Part shown: positions 44,861 through 54,159 of the stretch, piece after piece | Layout of the letters: each line of letters opens with the position of its first letter | Numbering within the stretch: position 1 is the first letter of the stretch | Origin: CBDFHV01 sp965247705 | GTDB lineage: Bacteria > Pseudomonadota > Alphaproteobacteria > Rhodospirillales > CAMCUA01 | Assembly: GCA_965247705.1 (NCBI GenBank) | Contig: CBDFHV010000079.1 | Coordinates: forward strand, 62,001-126,000 | DNA length: 64,000 nucleotides | Direction: 5' to 3' | The notes under the pieces: model-generated | What the model was told of the DNA's origin: nothing | What the model saw: the letters and a program-made list of their open reading frames with translations, nothing else | Databases searched by the model: none | Translations under genes and position numbers: made by a program

Positions 44861-44876
44861 GTCGTCAGTTGACGAC
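44861..44876. promoter_or_regulatory. TetR-type operator, site 2
   Basis: GTCGTCAGTTGACGAC is a perfect 16-bp palindrome. It lies between the TetR gene and the binding-protein gene, about 160 bases before the latter's start. Same half-site as site 1, so the TetR protein probably controls the ABC-transporter/hydroxylase operon directly. Confidence 0.72.
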
Positions 44877-45036
44877 TTAAGATTTTCTGTGGTAGAGGAC
44901 TCAAGGTCACCGGGAGCGGCCTTGAAGCCCAAAACGAATTGCCGGCTCCAGTGATGTCTTGTCGTGGAGTTTCTCGATTTGCGCTGTCTCAATGAGGCGC
45001 ATGGGACCAATCAACCAGGAATGCGAGGAGGTCATT

Positions 45037-46368
45037 TTGAGCAACAACATGAGAAACGGACTCGCCCGCCGCGAGCTCCTGAAGTATGCCGCGGCCGCCG
45101 GCGTTGCCGGATCGCTGTCGGCGGGTCTGGCGGGGCGTGCCTTTGCCGCCGGCGCCATCAATTTCAATGCCTGGTCCGCGGCCGTCGACCTGGTCAAGAG
45201 CCATGTCGCCGCTTTCCAGAAGGCGAAGGGCCTCGACGTCAATTACAGCAACGCCCCGTGGGCCCAGTACCGGGAATCCCTGATCACCAAGTTTGTCGGC
45301 GGCGCGCCGCTGGACATGATGTGGGTATCCGATAGCTGGCTGCCCGAGTGGGCCGAGGCAGGTTGGATCAAGCCGGTCGACGGGTTTCCCGAACTGATGA
45401 AATACAACGCGGAAGCGGAAGACTTCTGCACCGATTCCATGACCTACAAGGGCCGCCAGTACGGCCTCACCTACTACACCGACTTCATGGGCTTCATGTA
45501 CGACGCCGAGGTTCTCCAGAAAGCCGGCATCAGCAACCCGCCCCAATCCTGGGACGAGGTCACCGAGCAGGCTCTGAAGATCAAGAAGGCGGGCCTGTCC
45601 GAATATCCGGTTATGCTGGCCCTGGCCCAGGAAAGCTGGCTCATCGAGTTCCTGTCGGCGATGGTGTTTTCGCAAGGCGGCGGCTTCACCGACGACAAGG
45701 GCGACGCCATCATGCAGCACCCCAAGGACGGCGCCGTTGCGGCGCTCCAATGGGTGGTCGACGCCGTGCACAAGCACAAGATCGTGTCGCCGGCCTGCGT
45801 CGAGACGGGAGAGCTCACCGGCCTCAAGGCGTTCTCTTCGGGCAACCACGCCTTCGCGCTGGAGCCCAAGTACCGCATGCGCCCGATGAACGACCCCAAA
45901 CAGTCGAAAATCGCCGGCAACGTGAAGCATATCCTGATGCCCAAGGGCGCCAACGGTTCCCACGCCACGGTCGGCTGGATGCGCTTCCACGGCATGAGCG
46001 CCGGGGCCGCAGCCGACAAGGCGCGGGCCGCCAACACCGCCAGGCTGATCGAGTGGTTCGGCGGTCGGGCGGACGGCGAGTACAAGTTCCAGAAACTGCT
46101 GTTCACCGACATCGGTGCCGGCTTCGGCGTCAAGCCGCTGTTCCAGGACAAGGATGTCCGGGCCGCCTACAACGCCTACACCGACGTCAGCATCATCGAG
46201 CAGCAGCAAGGCTTGGCCCGCAAGAAGGATGTGGTCACGCCCTGGTTCGGCGAATGGATGGAAGTCAACGGCGCCGCCTGGCAGTCGGCGATCCTGCAAA
46301 AACTGACTCCGCAAGAGGCCATGAAGAAGGCCGCCGACAAGTGGACCGAACTGAAGAAGGAAGCCTAG
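45037..46368 (+). CDS. ABC transporter substrate-binding protein, Tat-exported, sugar type
   Basis: A 443-aa family-1 extracellular solute-binding protein. The N-terminus has a twin-arginine signal (LARRELLKYAAAAGVAGSLSAG), then body motifs INFNAWSAAVDLVKSHVAAF, GLTYYTDFMGFMYDAEVLQKAG and PPQSWDEV. The fold is carbohydrate-type, but linkage to a molybdenum hydroxylase suggests another ligand. The start is a TTG at 45037 after an AGGAGG; an ATG four codons on is possible. It is first of six genes in one direction. Confidence 0.9.
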   Translation: MSNNMRNGLARRELLKYAAAAGVAGSLSAGLAGRAFAAGAINFNAWSAAVDLVKSHVAAFQKAKGLDVNYSNAPWAQYRESLITKFVGGAPLDMMWVSDSWLPEWAEAGWIKPVDGFPELMKYNAEAEDFCTDSMTYKGRQYGLTYYTDFMGFMYDAEVLQKAGISNPPQSWDEVTEQALKIKKAGLSEYPVMLALAQESWLIEFLSAMVFSQGGGFTDDKGDAIMQHPKDGAVAALQWVVDAVHKHKIVSPACVETGELTGLKAFSSGNHAFALEPKYRMRPMNDPKQSKIAGNVKHILMPKGANGSHATVGWMRFHGMSAGAAADKARAANTARLIEWFGGRADGEYKFQKLLFTDIGAGFGVKPLFQDKDVRAAYNAYTDVSIIEQQQGLARKKDVVTPWFGEWMEVNGAAWQSAILQKLTPQEAMKKAADKWTELKKEA

Positions 46369-46487
46369 CGCTTCCCTTGCTGTAGGGATTGTCGTCTTGG
46401 CCCGCGGGCCAGGGCGGCGCCCCCATATCTCGGCCCCGTCGCGGGCCGGAGTCTCAGTACCCTTGTCGAGAGACTGGAGTGGGGACG

Positions 46488-47393
46488 GTGCGCGCCAGAC
46501 TTGCCCCTGCGCTGAGCCGCAGGTTCAACTACGAGGAACGGAGCGCTTTCCTCTTCCTGTTGCCGGTCATGACCGTGCTCATGGGGGTGGCGGTCTTTCC
46601 CATTCTCTATTCTTTCTACATCAGCTTCTTCAGCCTGAAGCTGACCCGGCCCCATCGCGTCCCCTTCGTCTGGTTCGACAACTACGTGAAGATGCTCACC
46701 GACGAGCTCTTCTGGACGTCGGTGATGCACACCGTCACTTTCACCGTGATCTCGGTTGTCGCCATCTGCATCCTGGCGCTTTTGATCGCGCTGCTCCTCA
46801 ACGAGACCTTCCGCGGCCGACGGGTGCTCAGCGCCCTCTTACTGGTGCCATGGGCCATTCCATCGGTGGCCAACGCGCTGATGTGGAAGTGGATCTACGA
46901 TTCGGGCTACGGGGCGCTCAACGGCGCGCTCTACCAGCTCGGCTTCATCGCCAAGTACCTGGTATGGCTGGGCGACGCGGACAAGACCCTCCCCCTGATC
47001 GCCAACGCCTTCGTGTGGAAGGAGGTGCCGCTCGCCGCGATCCTAATCCTGGTCACCATGAAGTCGATCCCGGACGACCTCTACCGGGCGGCCAAGGTCG
47101 ATGGCGCCAGCGTGTTCATGCGCTTCTTCCACATCACGTTGCCGTCCTTGAAGCCCGGCTTCATGCTGGTGCTGATTTACGAGGCGATGATGGCGATCCG
47201 CCACTTCGACCTCTTCTTCATTCTCACCGAAGGCGGCCCCGGCGAGGCCTCCCACGTCCTCTCCTGGCAGATCTACGTGGAGACCTTCCGCAACCTTTCC
47301 TTCGGTACCGGGGCGGCGCTGTCCTACATCCTGGCCATCGTCACTTTCACCCTGGCCTACTTCATCATCCGCACATTGGGGCGCAAGCTGTGA
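46488..47393 (+). CDS. ABC transporter permease 1 (MalF/UgpA type)
   Basis: A 301-aa inner-membrane permease with 6 TM helices. It has an FLLPVMTVLMGVAVFPILYSFYISF start and the EAA loop DDLYRAAKVDGASVFMRFFHITLPSLKPG. The frame is open for about 100 bases upstream. A GTG at 46488, 9 bases after a GGAG, is preferred. The stop overlaps the next gene's GTG (GTGA). Confidence 0.9.
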   Translation: MRARLAPALSRRFNYEERSAFLFLLPVMTVLMGVAVFPILYSFYISFFSLKLTRPHRVPFVWFDNYVKMLTDELFWTSVMHTVTFTVISVVAICILALLIALLLNETFRGRRVLSALLLVPWAIPSVANALMWKWIYDSGYGALNGALYQLGFIAKYLVWLGDADKTLPLIANAFVWKEVPLAAILILVTMKSIPDDLYRAAKVDGASVFMRFFHITLPSLKPGFMLVLIYEAMMAIRHFDLFFILTEGGPGEASHVLSWQIYVETFRNLSFGTGAALSYILAIVTFTLAYFIIRTLGRKL

Positions 47394-48340
47394 GCCGGCC
47401 ACCGGGCGCAGGCGAACGCTACCGGACCAAGTCCCATTGGGGGGAACGGGGGCGCTCGCTGCTGATCCTGGCGTTTTCCGTGTTGCTGCTTGCCTACCTG
47501 TTGGCGCCGATCGTCTGGCTGGTCTCTTCCTCGTTCCAGACCGAAGCGGAGATCGTCTCGGTACCGCCCCACTGGATTCCGGACGAGCCGACGCTGAAGA
47601 ACTTCGAGGCCATCTTCGTCCAGGAGTTCGAAGAGGTCACCTACGAAACCCGCAAGAAGACCGATCCGGCCAGTGGCGGTTACATCCCGTCGACCGCCAA
47701 GGACCTCTTGCCGGCCCTGTGGAACAGTTTCCTGGTGTCGATTCTGGTGGTCGTGTTCAACCTGCTGATCGGCGTGCCAGCGGCCTACGCCATGGCCAAG
47801 ATCCGTTTCGCCGGGCGCAACGGGTCGGTCTATTTCATCCTGACGACGCGGGTCATTCCCGACATCGCGCTGGTGGTGCCGTTTTTCCTGGTGATCCGTA
47901 ACCTCGGGCTGCTCGACAACATCCTGTCGCTGGTCATCACATACCTGGCGGTGACGGTGCCGTTCACGGTGTTCATTCTGATCAGCTATTTCGAGTCCCT
48001 TCCCGACGAGCTGGACAAAGCGGCGCGGGTCGACGGCTGTTCACGCTTGCGCACCATGACCCACGTCTTCCTGCCCCTTGCCCTGCCGTCGCTGGTCGCC
48101 GTGGTTCTGTTCACCTTCCTCACCAGCTGGAACGAGTTTCTGCTGGCGCTCATGTTTACCCAGACCTCGGCCTCGCAGACCTTGCCCATCATCGTCGCCG
48201 GATTCACCTCGGACTTCACCATCAGCTTCTCCTTCATCAACGCCGCCGGCGTTGTTGCCATCGTGCCGCCAGTGATTCTGGCCATCGCCTTCGAACGCTA
48301 TTTGGTATCGGGGCTGACGGCCGGCGCGGTGAAGGGTTGA
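47390..48340 (+). CDS. ABC transporter permease 2 (MalG/UgpE type)
   Basis: A 316-aa permease. A TM segment at about residues 21-45 is followed by a periplasmic insertion, then 5 TM helices and the EAA loop DELDKAARVDGCSRLRTMTHVFLPLALPSL. It starts at a GTG overlapping the stop of permease 1, and 18 bases separate it from the ATPase gene. The frame extends far upstream out of phase with permease 1 and is not coding there. Confidence 0.9.
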   Translation: MSRPPGAGERYRTKSHWGERGRSLLILAFSVLLLAYLLAPIVWLVSSSFQTEAEIVSVPPHWIPDEPTLKNFEAIFVQEFEEVTYETRKKTDPASGGYIPSTAKDLLPALWNSFLVSILVVVFNLLIGVPAAYAMAKIRFAGRNGSVYFILTTRVIPDIALVVPFFLVIRNLGLLDNILSLVITYLAVTVPFTVFILISYFESLPDELDKAARVDGCSRLRTMTHVFLPLALPSLVAVVLFTFLTSWNEFLLALMFTQTSASQTLPIIVAGFTSDFTISFSFINAAGVVAIVPPVILAIAFERYLVSGLTAGAVKG

Positions 48341-48358
48341 GGCGGGGACAGCAACGCC

Positions 48359-49459
48359 ATGGCGCGCATCTACTTCGACAACGTCACCAAGCGTTACGGT
48401 TCCGTCGTCGCCGTCGACCAGTTGAGTCTCGAGATTCGTGACAAGGAGTTCGTCGTCCTCTTGGGCCCGTCGGGCTGCGGCAAGACGACGACCCTGAACA
48501 TGATCGCCGGCCTGGAGGAACTTACCGAGGGCGATATCCACTTCGACGATCAGATCGTCAACTTCATGCCGCCCCACAAGCGCGACGTGGCGATGGTGTT
48601 TCAGAGCTACGCCCTCTACCCCCACAAGACGGTCTACGAGAACATCGCCTTCGGGCTCCGCATGCGCGACTACGACCACCGCGAGATCGATCGCCGGGTG
48701 AGGGACGCCGCCGATCGCCTGGAGATCGGTCATCTGCTGGAACGCCGCCCCAGCCAGCTTTCGGGCGGCCAGCGCCAGCGGGTCGCCTTGGGCCGCGCCA
48801 TGGTACGCCAGCCCGCCGTGTTCCTGATGGATGAGCCGCTTTCCAACCTGGACGCCGCCCTGCGCGTCTCCATGCGGGCCGAGATCAAGCAGCTCCACAG
48901 AACCATGGAAACGACTTTCGTCTATGTCACCCACGACCAGGCCGAGGCCCTGACTTTGGCCAACCGCATCGTTGTCATGAATCACGGCATCGTGCAGCAG
49001 ATCGGCACCGCCGACGAAATCTACGAGCAGCCCCGGAACATGTTCGTCGCCTCCTTCCTCGGCAATCCGCCCATCAACTACATCGCCGGAACCCTCGAAC
49101 GGAATGACGGCGAGGTCTGGTTCCGCCGCGGTTCCATCGCCATCAGGCTGCCGCCTCACACCGCCGGGTTGGTCGAGGAGTACCTGGGCAAGGAGGTGAT
49201 CCTCGGCATCCGGCCCGAAGACATCGACGAGAGGGTGGCCGACGCCGACGGCGAGACCCTGCACGGCCACGTCAATTTTGTTCTGCCCGTTGGCTCGGAC
49301 CAGTACCTCAACATGCGCATCGAGGAGATCGCGCTGTTCTTCCGGGTCGGCAAGGAGGTCCACCACGTGAACGACGAAGACGTGGCGCTGACGATCAACG
49401 TCAATCGCCTGCATCTGTTCGACAAGACCACCCAAGAATCGCTGATTTATACCGAGTAG
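48359..49459 (+). CDS. ABC transporter ATP-binding protein (MsmK/UgpC family)
   Basis: A 366-aa ATPase. Walker A is GPSGCGKTTT, the signature is LSGGQRQRVALGRAM, Walker B is VFLMDEPLSNLDAAL, and the switch His is in YVTHDQAEALTLA. The long C-terminal TOBE regulatory domain is typical of MalK-like carbohydrate transporters. It ends 4 bases before coxM, so transport and oxidation genes are probably one transcript. Confidence 0.93.
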   Translation: MARIYFDNVTKRYGSVVAVDQLSLEIRDKEFVVLLGPSGCGKTTTLNMIAGLEELTEGDIHFDDQIVNFMPPHKRDVAMVFQSYALYPHKTVYENIAFGLRMRDYDHREIDRRVRDAADRLEIGHLLERRPSQLSGGQRQRVALGRAMVRQPAVFLMDEPLSNLDAALRVSMRAEIKQLHRTMETTFVYVTHDQAEALTLANRIVVMNHGIVQQIGTADEIYEQPRNMFVASFLGNPPINYIAGTLERNDGEVWFRRGSIAIRLPPHTAGLVEEYLGKEVILGIRPEDIDERVADADGETLHGHVNFVLPVGSDQYLNMRIEEIALFFRVGKEVHHVNDEDVALTINVNRLHLFDKTTQESLIYTE

Positions 49460-49463
49460 CACC

Positions 49464-50336
49464 ATGAAACCCACCCCCTTCACCTATCACGCCGCCAAGA
49501 CCCTGGATGACGTGTTCGCGGTTCTCGATACCCACGGCGACGACGCCAAGATTCTGGCCGGCGGCCAGAGCCTGGGGCCGATGATGAACATGCGCTTGGC
49601 CCAGCCGGCCCACGTCGTCGACGTCAACGGCCTTGCCGATCTTGACTTCGTGCGCGAAGACGCAGGGCGTCTGGAGATCGGCGCGCTGACCCGCCACCAC
49701 ACGGTCGCGACGTCCGATCTTGTGGCCGCGCGCTGCCCGGTCCTGGCCGCCGCGGCGAGGACCGTCGGCCACTACGCCATCCGTCAGCGCGGCACCTTCG
49801 GCGGCAGCCTGGCCCACGCCGACCCGGCGGCCCAGTTCCCGCTGATCGCCGTGCTGTTGGATGCCGAGATCGACATCGCCTCGGCGCGGGGCCCGCGCAC
49901 GGTGCCGGCAAGCGCGTTCTTCGTTTCCATCTTCACCACGGCGCTTGAGGAAGACGAGATGGTGATACAGGTGCGCTTCCCACCACTTCTCCGGGGCGAG
50001 GGCTGGGGGTATCGCCAGGAAAGCCGCCGCGTCGGCGACTTCGCCATGGTCGCCGTCGCCGCGACCCTGGCTCTCGAACCGGACGGGCGGGTCAGGGGCC
50101 TGCGCCTTGCCCTCGGCGGGGTCGCCGACCGGCCCTTGGCGCTGACCGAGGAGGCCGCGGAATTGGTGGGGGACCTTCCGGACGGGGCGTGGTTGGCGAG
50201 GCTGGCGGACTGGGCCGCCGCCCGCCTTCAGCCCGCCGTCGATCCCAGGGTCCCGGCCGAATACCGGCGCGAGCTGACCGCCGTGCTGGTACGCCGGGCG
50301 CTCGGGGATTGTGTGGCGACGGCGGCTCGGGGATAG
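49464..50336 (+). CDS. Molybdenum hydroxylase, FAD-binding medium subunit (CoxM-like)
   Basis: A 290-aa flavin subunit of the xanthine dehydrogenase/CO dehydrogenase family. The FAD motifs are AKILAGGQSLGPMMNMRLAQP and TVGHYAIRQRGTFGGSLAHADPAAQFP. It mediates electron transfer from the 2Fe-2S subunit to FAD. It is adjacent to the small and large subunit genes in the order M-S-L. Confidence 0.92.
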   Translation: MKPTPFTYHAAKTLDDVFAVLDTHGDDAKILAGGQSLGPMMNMRLAQPAHVVDVNGLADLDFVREDAGRLEIGALTRHHTVATSDLVAARCPVLAAAARTVGHYAIRQRGTFGGSLAHADPAAQFPLIAVLLDAEIDIASARGPRTVPASAFFVSIFTTALEEDEMVIQVRFPPLLRGEGWGYRQESRRVGDFAMVAVAATLALEPDGRVRGLRLALGGVADRPLALTEEAAELVGDLPDGAWLARLADWAAARLQPAVDPRVPAEYRRELTAVLVRRALGDCVATAARG

Positions 50337-50340
50337 GCGG

Positions 50341-50832
50341 ATGAAGAAGGTGCCGGTTCAGCTTTCCGTCAATGGCCGCGTCCATCGGCTCGACGTCGAG
50401 CCCCGCAAGCTGCTGTCCGACGCGTTGCGCGAGGATCTGCGGCTCACCGGCACCCACGTTGGCTGCGAGCACGGGGCGTGCGGGGCGTGCACGGTGCTTC
50501 TCGACGGGCGGCCGGCGCGGTCCTGTCTCCTGTTCGCGGTGCAGATGGCCGATGCCGCCATCACCACCATCGAGGCGGTGGCGGAGAACGGCGAATTTTC
50601 GCCGCTGCAACAGGCTTTGCACGAGGAACACGGGCTCCAATGCGGCTTTTGCACCCCGGGCATCGTCATGACGTTCGAGTCCTATCTGCGGGAGAACCCG
50701 GACCCGTCCGAAGACCAGGTCCGCGACGTCCTGTCGGGAAATCTTTGCCGCTGCACCGGCTATCAGAACATCGTCAAGGCGATCCTGAAGGCGGCGGTGG
50801 CCCTGCGCGTCGGGCGGGCGGAGGCGGCATGA
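50341..50832 (+). CDS. Molybdenum hydroxylase, 2Fe-2S small subunit (CoxS-like)
   Basis: A 163-aa iron-sulfur subunit. The plant-type cluster motif is CEHGACGACTVLLDGRPARSC, and the second cluster motif is CGFCTPG with CRCTGY. Both sets of four Cys are intact. The ATG at 50341 (MKKVPVQLS) lies 4 bases after coxM. The stop overlaps the coxL ATG (ATGA). Confidence 0.94.
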   Translation: MKKVPVQLSVNGRVHRLDVEPRKLLSDALREDLRLTGTHVGCEHGACGACTVLLDGRPARSCLLFAVQMADAAITTIEAVAENGEFSPLQQALHEEHGLQCGFCTPGIVMTFESYLRENPDPSEDQVRDVLSGNLCRCTGYQNIVKAILKAAVALRVGRAEAA

Positions 50833-53195
50833 CGGACAACGCCAACGCCAACGATTTCACCGTCATCGGCCAACCCCTTCCCCGGGCCGAGGACCGGCGG
50901 CTGCTGATTGGCGCGGGGCGCTTCCTCGACGACATCGAGATCCCCGGGGCGCTGCACGCCTGTTTCGTGCGCTCGCCCTTTGCCCATGCCCGCATCCTTT
51001 CGATCGATACCGAGGCGGCGGTCGCGGCGTCCGGCGTCGTCACCGTCGTGACGGGGCGGGAAGTGGCCGAGTGGACCACCACCCTTCGCCTGGCGCCGCC
51101 CATCGAAGGCCTACGGCCGGTGGAAATGACGACCCTGCCCATAGACAAGATCCGCTTCCAGGGCGATCCCGTCGCCTGCGTCGTCGCCGAGGACCGCTAC
51201 CGGGCCGAGGATGCGGCGGAGCTGGTGGCGGTGGACTACGAGCCCCTGGTGCCGGTCGTCGACATGTTCGCCGCCATCAAGGACGGCGCGCCCCTGGTCG
51301 ATGACAGCCTGTCGTCGAACCTGGTCTCCCATCAAAGCTTCTCCGCCGGCAATCCGGTCGGCCAGGTGGCGGACGCCGTCCACGTGGTCGAGAGCAGCTT
51401 TTCGCAACACCGCCAGACCCACGCCCCCATCGAGACACGAGGCTGCGCCGCCGTGTGGGATGACGGGCGGCGGCACTTAACCTTCCACATCGGCACCCAG
51501 GTGCCCCATCCGCTGCGCACTCAGCTCGCCGGTCGGTTGGGGCTCAAGGAATCCCAGGTGACGGTCATCTCCCCCGACATCGGCGGCGGTTTTGGCCAAA
51601 AGATCGCGCTCTATCGCGAGGAACTGACCATCGCGGCGCTGGCCCGCCACCTCAAGCGGCCGGTGCGCTGGCGCGAGGACCGGATGGAAAACCTGCTCGC
51701 CGCCAGCCACGCTCGCGAGGCGTTCGTCCGCACCCGCGCGGCCGTCGGAGGCAATGGGCGGCTGCTGGCCCTCGAGATGGAGATCATCGAGGACTTCGGC
51801 GGCTACTGCTTCTATCCCGCCAACTACCTCGCCCGGGTCGTGGCGATGATCCTGACCGGGCCCTACAAGGTTCAGAACTACGCCTTCGACGTGAAGGTCG
51901 CGCTCACCAACAAATGCGGGGCCGGCCCCATGCGGGCGCCCATGGCAATCACCAGCTGGGTGATGGAGGGTACCATGGACGCCATCGCGCGCCAGCTCCG
52001 CCTCGACCCGGCGGACGTGCGCCGGGTGAACATGCTGCGCCCCGGCGACCTGCCCTACGTCATGGCCACCGGCGAGCGCCTCGAGGACATTACCCCCCGT
52101 GAGACCTTCGAGGCGGCGCTGGAGACGGTCGACTATGGGGGCTTCCGCAAGCGCCAGGCCGAAGACCGGGCGCGCGGCGTCTACCGGGGGCTCGGCATCT
52201 GCAATGTGGTAGAGTCCACCACCTACGGCTCGCAATTCTACAAGGCGGCCGGCATCCCCGGTTCGGGCCACGAAGCGGCGTGGGTGAGAATCGAGCCGTC
52301 GGGCGTGGTCAACGCGTCGGTCGGCCTGATGGGCAGCGGCCAGGGGTATGAGACACCCCTTGCCCAGGCGGTGGCCGAAGGCCTGGGAGTCAATGCCGAG
52401 GACGTCCACATGCACATGGGCAACACCGACGTCGCGCCCTACGGCATGGGCAGCCGCGGCGGGCGTGGCGGCACCGCCGGCGGCGGCACCCTCTACCTTG
52501 CCGCGCGGGACGCTCAGGCCAAGGTTCTGGCGATCGCCGCCGCCGTGCTCGGGCTCAACGCGCCGGGCGAGCTTAGAATGCGCGCCGGGCGCATCGAGCG
52601 GCACCTGGGTGGGGCGTGGACGGACAGCGGTCTCGGTCTCGTCGATGTGGCGCGCACTTCCTATCTCGATCCTCTGACCCTTCCCAGTGGCATGGAGCCG
52701 GGGCTCGCCTTCCACAAGGCCTACGATCCACCGCCCATGACCTACTCGAACGCCACCCACGTCTGCGAGGTCGAGGTCGACGTGGACACGGGCGTCATCC
52801 GCATACCGCGCTACGTCATCGCCGAGGACTGCGGTACCGTACTCAACCCGCTGGTCGTCGAGGGCCAGCAGCACGGGGCCACCGCCATGGGCCTCGGGGG
52901 CGCCCTCTACGAGCACATCATTTATGACGAGCAGGGGCAGAACTTGAGCGGCAGTTTCGCCGACTACCTGATCCCGACGGCGTGCGAAGTGCCGAGCTTC
53001 GAGATCGTCCACATGCACACGCCCAACGCGCGGACGCCGACGGGGTCAAAGGGCATGGCGGAAGGCGGCGTCATGGGAGGTATTGGCGCCGTCTGCAACG
53101 GGGTGTCGGACGCCCTGGCCCCCTTCGGCGTGGTGGCGGACCGCCAACCCCTGAGCCCCCAATACATCCGTTCGCTGCTACGCGGCAAAGCGTAG
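50829..53195 (+). CDS. Molybdenum hydroxylase, catalytic large subunit (CoxL-like)
   Basis: A 788-aa molybdopterin-binding subunit. The cofactor loop is DIGGGFGQKI, and the catalytic Glu is in GSKGMAEGGVMGG near the C-terminus. It lacks the AYRCSFR loop of true CO dehydrogenase. The equivalent segment is CGAGPMRAPMA, where many form-II enzymes have YRGxGRPE. The enzyme therefore probably hydroxylates an N-heterocycle or aldehyde rather than CO. The frame is open upstream but is read as the 2Fe-2S gene there. Confidence 0.9.
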   Translation: MTDNANANDFTVIGQPLPRAEDRRLLIGAGRFLDDIEIPGALHACFVRSPFAHARILSIDTEAAVAASGVVTVVTGREVAEWTTTLRLAPPIEGLRPVEMTTLPIDKIRFQGDPVACVVAEDRYRAEDAAELVAVDYEPLVPVVDMFAAIKDGAPLVDDSLSSNLVSHQSFSAGNPVGQVADAVHVVESSFSQHRQTHAPIETRGCAAVWDDGRRHLTFHIGTQVPHPLRTQLAGRLGLKESQVTVISPDIGGGFGQKIALYREELTIAALARHLKRPVRWREDRMENLLAASHAREAFVRTRAAVGGNGRLLALEMEIIEDFGGYCFYPANYLARVVAMILTGPYKVQNYAFDVKVALTNKCGAGPMRAPMAITSWVMEGTMDAIARQLRLDPADVRRVNMLRPGDLPYVMATGERLEDITPRETFEAALETVDYGGFRKRQAEDRARGVYRGLGICNVVESTTYGSQFYKAAGIPGSGHEAAWVRIEPSGVVNASVGLMGSGQGYETPLAQAVAEGLGVNAEDVHMHMGNTDVAPYGMGSRGGRGGTAGGGTLYLAARDAQAKVLAIAAAVLGLNAPGELRMRAGRIERHLGGAWTDSGLGLVDVARTSYLDPLTLPSGMEPGLAFHKAYDPPPMTYSNATHVCEVEVDVDTGVIRIPRYVIAEDCGTVLNPLVVEGQQHGATAMGLGGALYEHIIYDEQGQNLSGSFADYLIPTACEVPSFEIVHMHTPNARTPTGSKGMAEGGVMGGIGAVCNGVSDALAPFGVVADRQPLSPQYIRSLLRGKA

Positions 53196-53208
53196 AGCCG
53201 AAGGCTGA

Positions 53209-53239
53209 TACCAAGGGTCTTCGTCAGTGCGCCTTGGTA
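53209..53239. repeat. Short inverted repeat between coxL and livM
   Basis: TACCAAGG (53209-53216) and CCTTGGTA (53232-53239) form 8-bp arms with a 15-nt loop covering the livM stop. The arm sequence is the same as the outermost bases of the element at 34317. No T-run follows, so it is a weak bidirectional terminator at best. Confidence 0.4.
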
Positions 53240-54147
53240 GCGCCCCCCGGGGGCAGATGGCGGGGCAGTCGTTCCGGTATCAATCCAGCGGGCTTGAAGC
53301 GCAGAATCAGGATCAGCACCAAGGCAATGGTGATTTCCTTGAGCGCGGTCACTTGAGCGCCGTCAAGAAGCGGCAGCAAGTCGCCCAGAAAGCGCGACGA
53401 TTCCAAAATCGCGAGAACGAGAAATGCGCCGGCGACCGCGCCATAGCTGTTGCCGGTTCCGCCGGCGGTCAGGGCCAGAAAGATATAGATCATTAGCAAC
53501 GGGCGGAACATGTCGGGCGCGATATAGGACGAGAAGTGTCCAAACAAGGCGCCGGCGACCCCCATCATGCCACCGCCGATGGCAAAGGCCTGTATCTTGA
53601 AACTGTAGACCTTTTTCCCGGCGACCCGGGCGACGATATCGTCGTCTCGAATGGCCCGCAGCACCCGGCCGAACGGCGCCTTTCGGATACGCTCCGACAC
53701 CACCAGCGCCATCGCGGTGACGACCAGTGCGATGGCGCAAAACAAAAGATTGAATTGGAAGGGCGAAATTTCTCCGCGCCAGGGACCGGGAATACCGGAG
53801 ATGCCATCGGTACCGTTGGTCAGCCATATCTCGTTGCTGGCGACTATTCGCACAACCTCGGAGAAGCCCAAGGTGACGATCGCCAGATAATCGCCACGCA
53901 GTCGAATCGTCGATATAGTCAATATGACGCCGGCCAGGGCGGCAAACAGGAAACCGAAGATAGGGCCGAATAGGATGGGGGCGCCGAGCCCCTTGGTTAT
54001 GAGTGCCGATGCATAGGCGCCAACCGCGAAAAAGCCCGCCAGACCGAGATTGATCATACCCGTCATGCCCCAAACCACATTGAGGCCGAGCGCCAGCAAG
54101 GCGTAAATGCCGGCGGTGGCGACGATCGATACAATGTAGCTTTCCAT
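53224..54147 (-). CDS. Branched-chain amino acid-type ABC permease (LivM-like)
   Basis: A 307-aa inner-membrane permease with about 9 TM helices. The N-terminus GIYALLALGLNVVWGMTGMINLGLAGFFAVGAYASAL and the EAA-type segment RAIRDDDIVARVAGKKVYSFKIQAFAIGGGMMGVAGAL match LivM. The gene is last in a three-gene block (binding protein, LivH, LivM). The ATPases of this system lie in a second block at 57930-59410. Confidence 0.92.
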   Translation of the reverse strand: MESYIVSIVATAGIYALLALGLNVVWGMTGMINLGLAGFFAVGAYASALITKGLGAPILFGPIFGFLFAALAGVILTISTIRLRGDYLAIVTLGFSEVVRIVASNEIWLTNGTDGISGIPGPWRGEISPFQFNLLFCAIALVVTAMALVVSERIRKAPFGRVLRAIRDDDIVARVAGKKVYSFKIQAFAIGGGMMGVAGALFGHFSSYIAPDMFRPLLMIYIFLALTAGGTGNSYGAVAGAFLVLAILESSRFLGDLLPLLDGAQVTALKEITIALVLILILRFKPAGLIPERLPRHLPPGGATKAH

Positions 54148-54159
54148 GGCAGGTCTGGA

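Noticed and set aside
49464..53195. Aerobic CO dehydrogenase (carbon monoxide oxidation)
   Set aside because: The diagnostic AYRCSFR loop of CoxL is missing, and no coxDEFG accessory genes are present.
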